From Endozoicomonas sp. Mp262 (GTDB lineage: Bacteria; Pseudomonadota; Gammaproteobacteria; Pseudomonadales; Endozoicomonadaceae): a stretch of DNA of 64,000 nucleotides. The notes under the pieces were generated by a model that was not told the origin of the DNA, made no database searches, and worked only from the letters and a program-made list of their open reading frames with translations. The position numbers were made by a program, and so were the translations under genes. Location: NCBI RefSeq assembly GCF_025643335.1, contig NZ_CP092489.1, forward strand, positions 629,501 through 693,500, written 5' to 3'. Each line of letters begins with the position of its first letter. Within the stretch, counting starts at the first letter, position 1. Of this stretch, positions 17,933-26,044 are shown piece by piece.

Positions 17933-18544
17933 ATGAAAAAATCTACAACTATAATCTATCAATTAACCAGACCGTTTGCCTATCTACAAATCAAGCATGA
18001 GGATAAGTGGCTCTATGACTGGGCTATACCGTGTATATTCACGTGTTTAAGCCTTGCTTTTTTGTTTTTTCTTTCTGGATTAGAGCAGGTTGTGGGCGAT
18101 AATGGGCTGCTTTCGTCAATATTAGGATTTACCGGTAATCTTCCAGGTTTCTTTATTGCTGCGTTAGCTGCTATAGCAACATTTAACCGAAAAGATATAG
18201 ATCAGCTTGTCTCTGGGAAAAAAGCTGAAGTCAAGATACTAAACAGCAACCAGTTCATCAATATCCAGCTAACTAGACGCAGGCTTTTATGTTTATTATT
18301 CGCCTTTCTGACAACTGAAAGTCTGTTGATAAACTTATATGGGCATTTCGGCCTTGCTGTAACACTAAATAGCGAACCACAACTAACAACCATAGCTATA
18401 GGTGATCAGTCCATAAACATGAATCTTGGAGCTGTAGCTTCTTGGGGATACGTTACATTTTTCATGTTTATGCTTTGGCAAATGATTACGTCAACCATGT
18501 TTGGACTTTATTATCTTGGTGATAAACTGCATCAAATCAGCTAA
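17933..18544 (+). CDS. four-helix membrane protein, partner of the preceding gene
   Basis: A 203-aa integral membrane protein with about four hydrophobic segments: residues 30-50 (WAIPCIFTCLSLAFLFFLSG), 60-83 (ILGFTGNLPGFFIAALAAIA), 112-135 (LLCLLFAFLTTESLLINLYG) and 163-192 (AVASWGYVTFFMFMLWQMIT). A basic cytosolic loop (DIDQLVSGKKAEVK) lies between the second and third. It begins 2 bp after the stop of the RexA-like gene, so the two are co-translated. RexB of phage lambda is also a four-helix membrane protein that depolarises the cell. The analogy is inference from layout only. Confidence 0.55.
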   Translation: MKKSTTIIYQLTRPFAYLQIKHEDKWLYDWAIPCIFTCLSLAFLFFLSGLEQVVGDNGLLSSILGFTGNLPGFFIAALAAIATFNRKDIDQLVSGKKAEVKILNSNQFINIQLTRRRLLCLLFAFLTTESLLINLYGHFGLAVTLNSEPQLTTIAIGDQSINMNLGAVASWGYVTFFMFMLWQMITSTMFGLYYLGDKLHQIS

Positions 18545-18675
18545 ATATATGCATGTATACAGCCCCCTTTTACAGAACCTAACTCATTACTCAGGCTGTT
18601 TGAGTAAAGAGAGTCACTTAACTTTCTGAAAATGACATTTTCAAGGAGTTCTTCAATCTGATATCGTTGCTGCCC

Positions 18676-18770
18676 TTGAGCCAGCTACTTGTACTGTCTG
18701 ACCTGAGTACTCACTCCTGACATCCATTTTTTAGCGTGGAAGTTACAAAGTGTACCGGCAGCTGGCTCAA
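18676..18770. repeat. inverted repeat after the cassette
   Basis: TTGAGCCAGCT (18676-18686) faces AGCTGGCTCAA (18760-18770), a perfect 11-bp match with a 73-bp loop. It lies between the end of the two-gene cassette and the convergent secreted-protein gene. It may be one end of the transferred segment or a weak terminator. Confidence 0.35.
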
Positions 18771-18797
18771 TAGTATATTCAGAAAAGCAGACTGATA

Positions 18798-19595
18798 TTA
18801 AAAACCCAGCGGCTTATAAGTGGCCCAAAGCACCATATTTCCCGGGCAGTCACTGCCCAGTACCGCCTGCATCACATCCTTGGCCTTGATAATTCCTCTT
18901 CTTTTCAGCCACAGGTCATCCAGCAGGCCTTCTTCCAGAATCCAGCTGGGGACGGTGTTAAGGTTCCGGTCATAATAGGCCACGGGGAAGGTTAAATCTT
19001 CAGGTAGCAGGTTTTTCTTCACCCTCAGTGCCGCATGGCACTGACCAACCAGCTTTTCTGCCATTTGCTTTCTTTTACTGATATAGCCCAGGGATTCCCG
19101 GCGATAACGATCCTCATAAGGCCCCATCAATTCTTTGTAACGGTGTTCAAGACAGGTCTGGTAAGCCCGTTCGTTCCTTTCCGTTTCAAACCCCATCACC
19201 TCACAGGCTTCCGCCACCCTTTCCCGATTTTCCTGACTCAGGGCCAGATACCAGGGGGCATAAGGCCCCAGAATAACCTGAGCCTCCTGACTGGCAACAT
19301 AAAGCAGATTTTCTTCGGAAGTAAAACAAATCGCCGAGTCATCAGCCAATAATGTGCCGCCCGGTTTGAGATCGGCGGTGGCATTAAGATGCCGCTCCCG
19401 CTCGGTGCGAGCCTGCCGGCAGAATGCTGAGTCCCTGGCGGTTTGTACCGTTTCCGGAACCGGCTCAATAATATCAACGGCATCAAAAGGATTGGTTAAC
19501 GGATCTGAAGGTGTGAGATCCATTGGGTTTGCGGACAGGCGGGTAATGGATACCGCCAGTATTAAGCAGAAAAAACGCCTATTCGTTCTCGACAT
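18798..19595 (-). CDS. secreted hypothetical protein, 265 aa
   Basis: Starts ATG 19595 with AAGGAG eight bases upstream. It begins with basic residues, a hydrophobic stretch FFCLILAVSITRLSA and a probable signal-peptidase site before NPMDL, so it is exported. The mature part contains several cysteines (FCRQ, ICFT, ACEVMG, TCLEHR, QCHAA, DCPGN), which would allow disulfides in the periplasm. A helical, charged middle (YKELMGPYEDRYRRESLGYISKR) follows. I do not recognise a family. It stands between the transferred cassette and gluQ, both minus-strand genes being 61 bp apart. Confidence 0.6.
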   Translation of the reverse strand: MSRTNRRFFCLILAVSITRLSANPMDLTPSDPLTNPFDAVDIIEPVPETVQTARDSAFCRQARTERERHLNATADLKPGGTLLADDSAICFTSEENLLYVASQEAQVILGPYAPWYLALSQENRERVAEACEVMGFETERNERAYQTCLEHRYKELMGPYEDRYRRESLGYISKRKQMAEKLVGQCHAALRVKKNLLPEDLTFPVAYYDRNLNTVPSWILEEGLLDDLWLKRRGIIKAKDVMQAVLGSDCPGNMVLWATYKPLGF

Positions 19596-19656
19596 ATTCG
19601 CTCCTTGAACACGTCAAAACTTGAGGTTACCTTAATTTATACCATCCTCGTATATG

Positions 19657-20559
19657 CTATAAAAGCATTGGCATAGGAATCTCTGGCACTTTGGGTACTT
19701 TATTAATATCCCACTGTTCAACGCCCCACAGCAGAATCTCATCCACAGAACTCGCCAGCAAATCATTGTCCGGCTGTAAGCCAAGGGCTTTCATGGCTTT
19801 TACCAGTAATGGCCGGGGATAATCCAACGGCAACGCTTTCGCCCGGTTTTGTTTGCTGAGTTTTTCACCACCAGCCACCTGGGTAATCACAGGGATATGT
19901 GCATAAACCGGATGCCGGTACTCTAGCAAAGACTGTAAATAAAGCTGTCTTGGCGTTGAGTCCAGCAGGTCATAGCCGCGGACAATATGGGTCACGCCCT
20001 GATACTGATCATCCACACATACGGCCAGCTGGTAGGCATAGAGAAGGTCTTTGCGCCGAAGAATAAAATCACCCAGGTCGGCCAGCCGAACAGACTGATC
20101 ACCCTGTATCTTATCCCTGAACGAGATCTTGCTATCAGTGCATTTCAGCCGTAAGGCAAATGGCTCGTTATCAGGGTAAGATGTTTTTTGTCGACAAAAT
20201 CCGGGATAAACCCCATTCAGTCCTGCCAGTTTTTTTCGGGTACAGTTACAGGGGTAAAGCAAGCCACCTTCCCATAGTTGCTCAAGAACCCTTTGATAAG
20301 CCTCCTCCCGCTTACTTTGGTAGAGCACCTCGCCATCCCAGTGCATACCATAGGCATCCAGTGCCATGAGGATAGTTTCTGTTGCGCCGGGTTGCTCTCT
20401 CGGGGGATCAATATCTTCCACCCTCACCAGCCAGAGTCCATGACTGGCTTTGGCATCAAGATAACTGGCAAGTGCCGCCACCAGCGAACCAAAATGCAGG
20501 GGGCCTGAAGGGGAAGGGGCAAAGCGACCGATGTACGGTTTTTCTTTCGCTATGGGCAT
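19657..20559 (-). CDS. gluQ: glutamyl-Q tRNA(Asp) synthetase
   Basis: Attaches glutamate to queuosine at the wobble base of tRNA-Asp. The 300-aa product is like a glutamyl-tRNA synthetase without the anticodon-binding domain. The class I signature is PSGPLHFGSLVAALASYLDA near residue 15, a zinc site is CNCTRKKL...FCRQ near 105-125, and the KMSKS-like loop is GEKLSKQNRAKAL near 232-245. In Pseudomonas and many relatives it sits between dksA and the cbr genes, exactly as here. The 242-bp gap to dksA holds one short CCGGCG palindrome. Confidence 0.95.
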   Translation of the reverse strand: MPIAKEKPYIGRFAPSPSGPLHFGSLVAALASYLDAKASHGLWLVRVEDIDPPREQPGATETILMALDAYGMHWDGEVLYQSKREEAYQRVLEQLWEGGLLYPCNCTRKKLAGLNGVYPGFCRQKTSYPDNEPFALRLKCTDSKISFRDKIQGDQSVRLADLGDFILRRKDLLYAYQLAVCVDDQYQGVTHIVRGYDLLDSTPRQLYLQSLLEYRHPVYAHIPVITQVAGGEKLSKQNRAKALPLDYPRPLLVKAMKALGLQPDNDLLASSVDEILLWGVEQWDINKVPKVPEIPMPMLL

Positions 20560-20686
20560 TGTATCTATAAAAATACAGTTTTCATCATGGCAATAAAGCC
20601 GAAACTATAGCGTTCAAGCCAACAGCTACTGGCAAGGGAGATTAATATCCCGGCAGCAATCCAATAAGCTGAAACAGCCGTATGCA

Positions 20687-20707
20687 TTCCCGGCGGAACG
20701 CCGGGAA
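20687..20707. repeat. short palindrome between dksA and gluQ
   Basis: TTCCCGGCG and CGCCGGGAA around a three-base loop, followed by CGAGG. It is the same unit as at 9627. It lies downstream of dksA and upstream of gluQ on the minus strand, so it may attenuate transcription between them. Confidence 0.5.
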
Positions 20708-20801
20708 CGAGGTGTAAAAGGGTTTGTCAGAACCAGCAAGCGCTGTATCCGAGCTGGCAGAGCCACCCCATTCACAGGCAGTAGCTCTGCATTCACAACA
20801 C

Positions 20802-21245
20802 TCAGGAACCCAGCTGCCTTTCTTTTATTTCAGCCAGGGTTTTACAGTCAATACACAGGGTTGCTGTTGGGCGGGCTTCCAGGCGACGAATGCCTATCTC
20901 CACACCACAGCTGTCACAAAAGCCATAATCGCCTTCTTCGATACGCCCCAGAGTGTCATTGATCTTTTTAATCAACTTCCGCTCCCGGTCACGGGTACGA
21001 AGCTCAAGGCTAAACTCTTCTTCCTGACTGGCACGGTCTGCCGGATCAGGAAAATTCGCTGCCTCGTCCTGCATATGGTTTACGGTCCGGTCCACTTCCT
21101 CCATTAACTCCCGCTTCCAGCTATGCAGGATATTGGTGAAATGTTCCATCTGCTGGTCGCTCATGTACTCTTCACCCTCTGACTCCTGGTAGGGGGTAAA
21201 GGATTTGAGCAGATTATTCTGGTCTGCTTTATTCTGTGCTGACAT
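20802..21245 (-). CDS. dksA: RNA polymerase-binding transcription factor DksA
   Basis: Works with ppGpp in the secondary channel of RNA polymerase to reset transcription during starvation. It has the coiled-coil block VDRTVNHMQDEAANFPDP with the tip aspartates, EEEFSLELRTRDRERKLIKK, and the four-cysteine zinc finger CDSCG...CIDC. The ATG at 21245 is preferred (147 aa, matching the 151 of E. coli, with GAGG eight bases upstream); the frame stays open to 21302. It lies in the conserved sfsA-dksA-gluQ neighbourhood, with sfsA divergent here. Confidence 0.95.
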   Translation of the reverse strand: MSAQNKADQNNLLKSFTPYQESEGEEYMSDQQMEHFTNILHSWKRELMEEVDRTVNHMQDEAANFPDPADRASQEEEFSLELRTRDRERKLIKKINDTLGRIEEGDYGFCDSCGVEIGIRRLEARPTATLCIDCKTLAEIKERQLGS

Positions 21246-21578
21246 GATTACAGCCTCATCACCTTCTCGTAAATGAGCCATGAAGATCCACGGCATCTCC
21301 ATTCGTCTGCCGAAGTACCGGCGTTTTAACTTGAGGCCAACACTACGGGTGCCTGGTGACGAACAAAATAGCCTGGCACATGCCTCTTGCCTTCCTCATA
21401 GAGGCGCAAAAACTACCAAAACCGATGACAAGACGCCACAAAAATCGCTATTCGCTTCGACATCTTGTCAATATGACGCTCTTCCATGACATTTGCAGCC
21501 TGTTTTTAAACAGCCAGCAAACTAACATCATAAAATTTCGCGATAGAATATCAAACCTTTAATTTATAAAATTTGACT

Positions 21579-22307
21579 ATGCAATATCAACATGAGCTTT
21601 ATGAGGCGCGTTTGCTCAAACGCTACAAGCGGTTTATGGCGGATGTTGAGCTCCCGGATGGGAGCCAGATAACCCTCCACTGCCCTAATACCGGCTCCAT
21701 GAAAAACTGTATTTTTCCCGGAGGAAAGGTGTGGTACTCCGATTCGGACAACCCCAAGAGGAAGCATCCCTGCACCTGGGAGCAAGCGGAAATTCCTGTC
21801 AGCTTTAACGGCCAGCAGAAAACCGCACTGGCTGGACTCAATACCCATCGAGCCAATGCATTGGTAGAAGAGCTACTGGTTAAGAGCCTGGTTCCCGAGC
21901 TTTCCGGATACAAGAACATTTCCCGGGAAGTTCGCTATGGCCAGGAAAACAGCCGCATTGATTTACTGTTACAGGGTGACGACCTTGCCGACTGTTATGT
22001 TGAAGTGAAGAGTGTCACCCTGGCAACCGGTGATGGCCTGGGCATTTTTCCTGATGCGGTAACCGCCAGAGGTGTAAAACACCTGCGGGAGCTGATGCAT
22101 ATTAAAGAACAGGGAAAAAGAGCGGTGCTTTTTTTCTGTGTCCAGCATACCGGTATTGAAAAGGTAGCCCCGGCCGATGACATTGACCCTCTCTACGGAA
22201 AAACCCTGAGAGAAGCCGCGCAAGCCGGTGTGGAAATTATGGCATGGGGAGCAGAGGTATCTCCTGCGGCCATCACATTGACCACTCCACTGCCTGTAAT
22301 CATGTAG
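21579..22307 (+). CDS. sfsA: SfsA family DNA-binding protein
   Basis: Member of the SfsA family, first found as a regulator of maltose use in E. coli, with a nuclease-like core. The 242-aa product contains the LLKRYKRFMADV start block, LHCPNTGSM, KRKHPCTWE, ENSRIDLLLQ and YVEVKSVTL (the PD-(D/E)XK-like centre), then FPDAVTARGVKHLREL. Length and all blocks match E. coli SfsA. The ATG at 21579 is used; a TTG two codons earlier is possible. It is divergent from dksA, with a 333-bp gap that holds both promoters and nothing else I can identify. Confidence 0.92.
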   Translation: MQYQHELYEARLLKRYKRFMADVELPDGSQITLHCPNTGSMKNCIFPGGKVWYSDSDNPKRKHPCTWEQAEIPVSFNGQQKTALAGLNTHRANALVEELLVKSLVPELSGYKNISREVRYGQENSRIDLLLQGDDLADCYVEVKSVTLATGDGLGIFPDAVTARGVKHLRELMHIKEQGKRAVLFFCVQHTGIEKVAPADDIDPLYGKTLREAAQAGVEIMAWGAEVSPAAITLTTPLPVIM

Positions 22308-22324
22308 TACTGCTACTGGTTGAT

Positions 22325-22364
22325 GGTTAATGGAGGCAGTATCCGCCAATACGCTCCATTAACC
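22325..22364. terminator. hairpin after sfsA
   Basis: GGTTAATGGAG (22325-22335) pairs with CTCCATTAACC (22354-22364), an 11-bp perfect stem with an 18-base loop, 18 bp beyond the sfsA stop. No T-run follows, so it may be a weak terminator or a processing structure. Confidence 0.4.
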
Positions 22365-22491
22365 CTTAACCATCCCCCCAAGCCACTAAATAAGCGTCTA
22401 TCTTTACTGGGAGCTCACATCGGGGCTCATGACAAAACAGACCAGCAAATGATTAAAACCGGTCAGACTCGGCCAGTACAAGGTACGGATC

Positions 22492-23430
22492 ATGCTACGA
22501 ACAGCAGTCATAGGTACGGGCTACCTAGGATCATTTCATGCCCATAAATATGCCCAGATAGCCGGTTGCCAGCTCGTTGGGGTTGCAGACACCAATCATG
22601 AAAACGGGAGCAAAATTGCCCGGCGATTCAATACCCAATACTACCCTAACCATAAAGCGCTTTTGGGTAAGGTGGATGCCGTCAGTGTGGCCGTTCCCAC
22701 TGCCTACCATCACGAAATAACACGGGACTTCCTGAAAGCCGGTGTCCATGTTTTAGTGGAGAAACCCGTTACCAACCGTGTGGCAGAGGCCAGGGAGCTG
22801 GTCAAGATTGCCCGGGATAAAAAGCTCGTGCTACAAGTGGGGTTTCTTGAACGGTTTAATGCGGCCCTGGGCAATATTGCCCCTCTCCTTAAGCAGCCAA
22901 AATTTATTGAGTCTCACCGGTTAGCTGGCTTCAAGCCCAGATCCATGGATATTAATGTTGTGATGGACCTAATGATTCATGATCTGGATATTATCCTGAG
23001 CCTGCTTGACGCCCCTCTGGTAAATATCGCTGCAAACGGTACTAAGGTTTTATCTGATAGCATTGATATCGCACAGGCAAGGCTGACCTTCCAATGTGGC
23101 TGTGTTGCCAATATTACTGCCAGCAGGATAAGCCATAAAAGCAAGCGAAAAATCCGTATCTTTCAGGAAGATTCCTGTATCTATGTGGATTTTAAGGATC
23201 TGAAAACCAGTTACTTTTTTAAAGGTTCCGGTGAACAGTTCCCTGGCATTCCAACCATTGAGTGTCACGAAAAAAGCTACGTGGATGATGACCAGTTAAA
23301 AAAAGAAATTGAAGATTTTCTCTTGTGTATCTGTCACTCCCGAAGCCCTAAAGCCAGTGGGGAAGATGGTCAGAAAGCCCTGGATGTTGCCTGCCAGATT
23401 TCCGATATGATTCACAGGAGCAGCCAATGA
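22492..23430 (+). CDS. gnnA: Gfo/Idh/MocA oxidoreductase, likely UDP-GlcNAc 3-dehydrogenase
   Basis: NAD-dependent sugar-nucleotide dehydrogenase, 312 aa. The Rossmann motif is GTGYLGSFHAHKYA at residues 8-21, with the EKPVTN block near 92 and the DLMIHDLDIILSLL stretch near 160 that carries the catalytic histidine. The pairing with a DegT-type aminotransferase (4-bp overlap) and the blocks QVGFLERFN, HRLAGFK and VANITASRIS fit the GnnA group, which oxidises the 3-OH of UDP-GlcNAc. With GnnB this yields UDP-GlcNAc3N for amide-only lipid A. A WlbA/WbpB-type role is the alternative, but no other O-antigen gene is nearby. Confidence 0.75.
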   Translation: MLRTAVIGTGYLGSFHAHKYAQIAGCQLVGVADTNHENGSKIARRFNTQYYPNHKALLGKVDAVSVAVPTAYHHEITRDFLKAGVHVLVEKPVTNRVAEARELVKIARDKKLVLQVGFLERFNAALGNIAPLLKQPKFIESHRLAGFKPRSMDINVVMDLMIHDLDIILSLLDAPLVNIAANGTKVLSDSIDIAQARLTFQCGCVANITASRISHKSKRKIRIFQEDSCIYVDFKDLKTSYFFKGSGEQFPGIPTIECHEKSYVDDDQLKKEIEDFLLCICHSRSPKASGEDGQKALDVACQISDMIHRSSQ

Positions 23431-24542
23431 CACGCCCTATTCCCATGGTTGATATGACCCGCTGGCATACTGAAATCCAGAAAGAGCTTGAAAGTACCGC
23501 CTTAAAGGTTTTACGCTCAGGTCGTTTTATCCTGGGGTCGGAGTTGGAAGCCTTTGAGCATGAGGCAGCACGCTATCTTGGATCAGAATTTGCCATAGGA
23601 TGCGCCAGTGGCACTGATGCCTTGATTCTGGCCCTTAAAGCGGCAGGCATTCAACCCGGTGATGAAGTGATTACCACCCCCTTTACCTTTTTTGCCACAG
23701 CGGAAGCCATTGTCCAGGTGGGCGCAAACCCCGTATTTATTGATATTGACTCTAAAAGCTATAACCTTGACCCTCAACAAATAACGTCAGCAATCACTCC
23801 AAAAACCCGCGCAGTGCTTATTGTTCACCTATTCGGTTGTCCGGCCAAAATAGATGCCATTGTTTCCATATGCAAGACTCATAACCTGATTCTTCTGGAG
23901 GACTGTGCCCAGTCCTTCGGAGCAGCCTTCGCTAACCAAAAAACAGGCACATTCGGCCTGGCGGGCTGCTACAGTTTTTTTCCCAGTAAAAATCTTGGAG
24001 GGTTTGGCGATGGCGGGCTTGTGGTAACAGACTGCCCGAAAGTGGCAGAACGACTTCTGGAACTGCGTAACCATGGTAGCCTGCGCCAATATCATCATAA
24101 AACGATAGGCTATAACAGTCGTCTGGATGAATTACAGGCGGCATTATTAAGAGTTAAGCTCAGGTATATTGATGCCTACAATAAGAGCAGAAGACAGGTT
24201 GCAAAGTGGTATGGTGAATACCTGAATAACACCCGGCTTTGCCTTCCCGAAGAACCCGCAGATAACTGCCACCACGTATTTAACCAGTACACAGTACTTG
24301 CAGAGAATCGGGACACCCTAAAAAAACATCTGGAAACACAAGGCATTGCCAGTTCTGTTTTTTATCCTGTTCCCCTTTACCACCAGCCCTCCTTATCACA
24401 CTGTCAGTCTGTGATTAACTGGGATGACAGGACTCCCGAAACTGAAAAGGTGTCCAGGAAATGTCTGTCCTTGCCCATCTACCCATACATTCCCCAGGAA
24501 CATATAGCCTATATAGCCTCAGTTCTTGAAAGCAGCCGTTGA
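23427..24542 (+). CDS. gnnB: DegT/DnrJ/EryC1 aminotransferase, likely UDP-sugar 3-aminotransferase
   Basis: PLP-dependent aminotransferase of 371 aa. It has the ASGTDALILALKA cofactor block near residue 60, EDCAQSFGA near 165, the Schiff-base lysine in FFPSKNLGGFGDGG near 190, and NSRLDELQAALL near 235. It overlaps gnnA by 4 bp (ATGA), so the two are translated together. In Acidithiobacillus and Leptospira, GnnB transfers an amine from glutamate to the 3-keto product of GnnA, giving the precursor of lipid A with 2,3-diamino-glucose. The specific substrate is inferred from pairing and size. It ends at a strong hairpin shared with chaN. Confidence 0.78.
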   Translation: MTRPIPMVDMTRWHTEIQKELESTALKVLRSGRFILGSELEAFEHEAARYLGSEFAIGCASGTDALILALKAAGIQPGDEVITTPFTFFATAEAIVQVGANPVFIDIDSKSYNLDPQQITSAITPKTRAVLIVHLFGCPAKIDAIVSICKTHNLILLEDCAQSFGAAFANQKTGTFGLAGCYSFFPSKNLGGFGDGGLVVTDCPKVAERLLELRNHGSLRQYHHKTIGYNSRLDELQAALLRVKLRYIDAYNKSRRQVAKWYGEYLNNTRLCLPEEPADNCHHVFNQYTVLAENRDTLKKHLETQGIASSVFYPVPLYHQPSLSHCQSVINWDDRTPETEKVSRKCLSLPIYPYIPQEHIAYIASVLESSR

Positions 24543-24549
24543 TCATAAG

Positions 24550-24593
24550 TAATAGCCATTGTCCTTTCTAACAAAAAAGGACAATGGCTATTA
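24550..24593. terminator. bidirectional terminator between gnnB and chaN
   Basis: A perfect 18-bp inverted repeat: TAATAGCCATTGTCCTTT (24550-24567) and AAAGGACAATGGCTATTA (24576-24593) with an 8-base loop. It sits between two converging genes and its right arm contains the chaN stop codon. The A/T-rich base of the stem could serve either direction. Confidence 0.75.
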
Positions 24594-25433
24594 CCTTCCC
24601 TTAGCTCCCGGATTAACCCAGATATAGTCGTACCAGGACTTCATCTCTTCATCCCCGGGAGAGGATAGGCTGTCATCCAGTGATGAATACATAAGAACTG
24701 ATTTTACTGAAGAACTGGGTTTCCTTACTTTGATATAGCGATTAACCCCCAGATCCAGGCGAGCATGAAATGCACGGGTTACCAACAAGGATTTTTTACC
24801 TTCAGATAATAACCGGTCAGCCATGGTATAGTCCTTAAACTGATGGGCAAGCACCAGGTAGTCAGTGGACAAACTTCCGGGTCTATGGGAGCATTCAAGG
24901 GTTTGAGTCAGCTCTCTTAAACTTTCCCGGGTAAGCGAACCCTCGACTTTTACTGCAAACTTTTTACGCTCCTCTTTATTTTTTAAGGATTGCAGTTGCT
25001 CTGGTGGTAATGCAGTACCCGTTATAGAAATACCTTCCCTGTCAGCCCACTGGAACAGTGGTTTATATTTTTCAAACGCCGCAGCATCATATTTCTCCCG
25101 GAACACCCCTTCAGCTGCTTTTTTTCCATCATGGCTGTAGCTTGCGGATAGCTCATCCAGTGCTAGCAACTCAACCTTCCCCCTTTTTTTCATACTGTCC
25201 ATTAATAGGGTTAACTGATGACCGAGAGAAGGTGCATTCTGGAGATCCCCAATAATAATAAAATCTGCACTGCCAAGACTTTCAGAGAACTCTTCCTCTG
25301 TTATCCAGTCTTGTCTGAAACTGTCCCAAATACCTGAGCGAGCTATACCCTTTGGCTGAAATTTTTCACAGCCTGTCACTAGCAATGAAACCACCAGCAA
25401 GCCAAAGAGCCTGGAAAAGGCACGTTTAATCAT
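24591..25433 (-). CDS. ChaN-family lipoprotein (haem-uptake associated)
   Basis: About 280 aa. A lipoprotein signal (LLVVSLLVTGC, cysteine near residue 22 from the ATG at 25433) is followed by a ChaN/EreA-like fold with the opening strand ADFIIIGDLQN. ChaN of Campylobacter binds haem between two monomers. Here the usual GE(Q/H)H-type motif reads GDLQN, so the classical histidine is missing. A late FHARLDLG block fits the family. It lies 167 bp beyond exbD on the same strand, which supports a role in TonB-dependent haem uptake at the outer membrane. Reading is open to a TTG at 25448. Confidence 0.72.
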   Translation of the reverse strand: MIKRAFSRLFGLLVVSLLVTGCEKFQPKGIARSGIWDSFRQDWITEEEFSESLGSADFIIIGDLQNAPSLGHQLTLLMDSMKKRGKVELLALDELSASYSHDGKKAAEGVFREKYDAAAFEKYKPLFQWADREGISITGTALPPEQLQSLKNKEERKKFAVKVEGSLTRESLRELTQTLECSHRPGSLSTDYLVLAHQFKDYTMADRLLSEGKKSLLVTRAFHARLDLGVNRYIKVRKPSSSVKSVLMYSSLDDSLSSPGDEEMKSWYDYIWVNPGAKGR

Positions 25434-25615
25434 ATTGATACAACCCAAGAAGCTTATTTATCCGGCCCTTCATTTCTGACATCTTTATAATAGAGCAAGT
25501 GCTTTTAAGGACAGGGCAATACGGAACATCAAATTCCAAAAACTTCAGGGAAGAGTAGACCATCACGGGGGAAATTGCTTAGCTGGAGCGTACATTAGCC
25601 ATCCCCCCTTGTCGC

Positions 25616-26044
25616 TCAGGAAGAGGATTCATCCATTAATACCTGTGCCGCCTGAATGTCATGCTTGCCCAGGAACATCATTAATTTAACCAGGTTGCCT
25701 AAAGGTGCCTCCTTGTCTCCGGCAATCAGGACAGTAACGCCGGGTTTTTCCCTAACACTTTCCAGTAGCTTGCCAGAAAAAACGTTCCAGCTGTCAAAGC
25801 GCTGTTCCTCTAGCGCCCAGGGTTCACCTTCCGACAAAAGGCTCACTGTCAGCGTCTTTGGCTCCCGGGTCACAGTGGTATCTGCCCGGGTTGCCTGGGG
25901 CAGTTCCACAGGCAGGCTCAGGGTCTGGGCATTTGCCGTAAACAGCAAAAACACCATCACAATAAAGACCACATCCAATAGTGGCGTTAAATCCGGTAAG
26001 GGCAAAGCCGCACCGGTTTCCTCTGAATCTTTTATCCGGATCAT
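25616..26044 (-). CDS. exbD: biopolymer transport protein ExbD
   Basis: Single-pass inner-membrane subunit of the proton-driven TonB motor, 142 aa. The short N-terminal tail is followed by LPDLTPLLDVVFIVMVFLLF, whose aspartate in the membrane segment carries the proton path. A periplasmic domain follows, with the usual VLIAGDKEAPLGNLVKLM block. The start overlaps the stop of exbB by 4 bp. The order tonB-exbB-exbD-chaN on the minus strand points to one operon for iron or haem import. Confidence 0.9.
   Translation of the reverse strand: MIRIKDSEETGAALPLPDLTPLLDVVFIVMVFLLFTANAQTLSLPVELPQATRADTTVTREPKTLTVSLLSEGEPWALEEQRFDSWNVFSGKLLESVREKPGVTVLIAGDKEAPLGNLVKLMMFLGKHDIQAAQVLMDESSS

Noticed and set aside
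21246-21302. Longer DksA with 19 extra N-terminal residues
   Set aside because: The ATG at 21245 gives the normal length and has a ribosome site; the extension has no family match.
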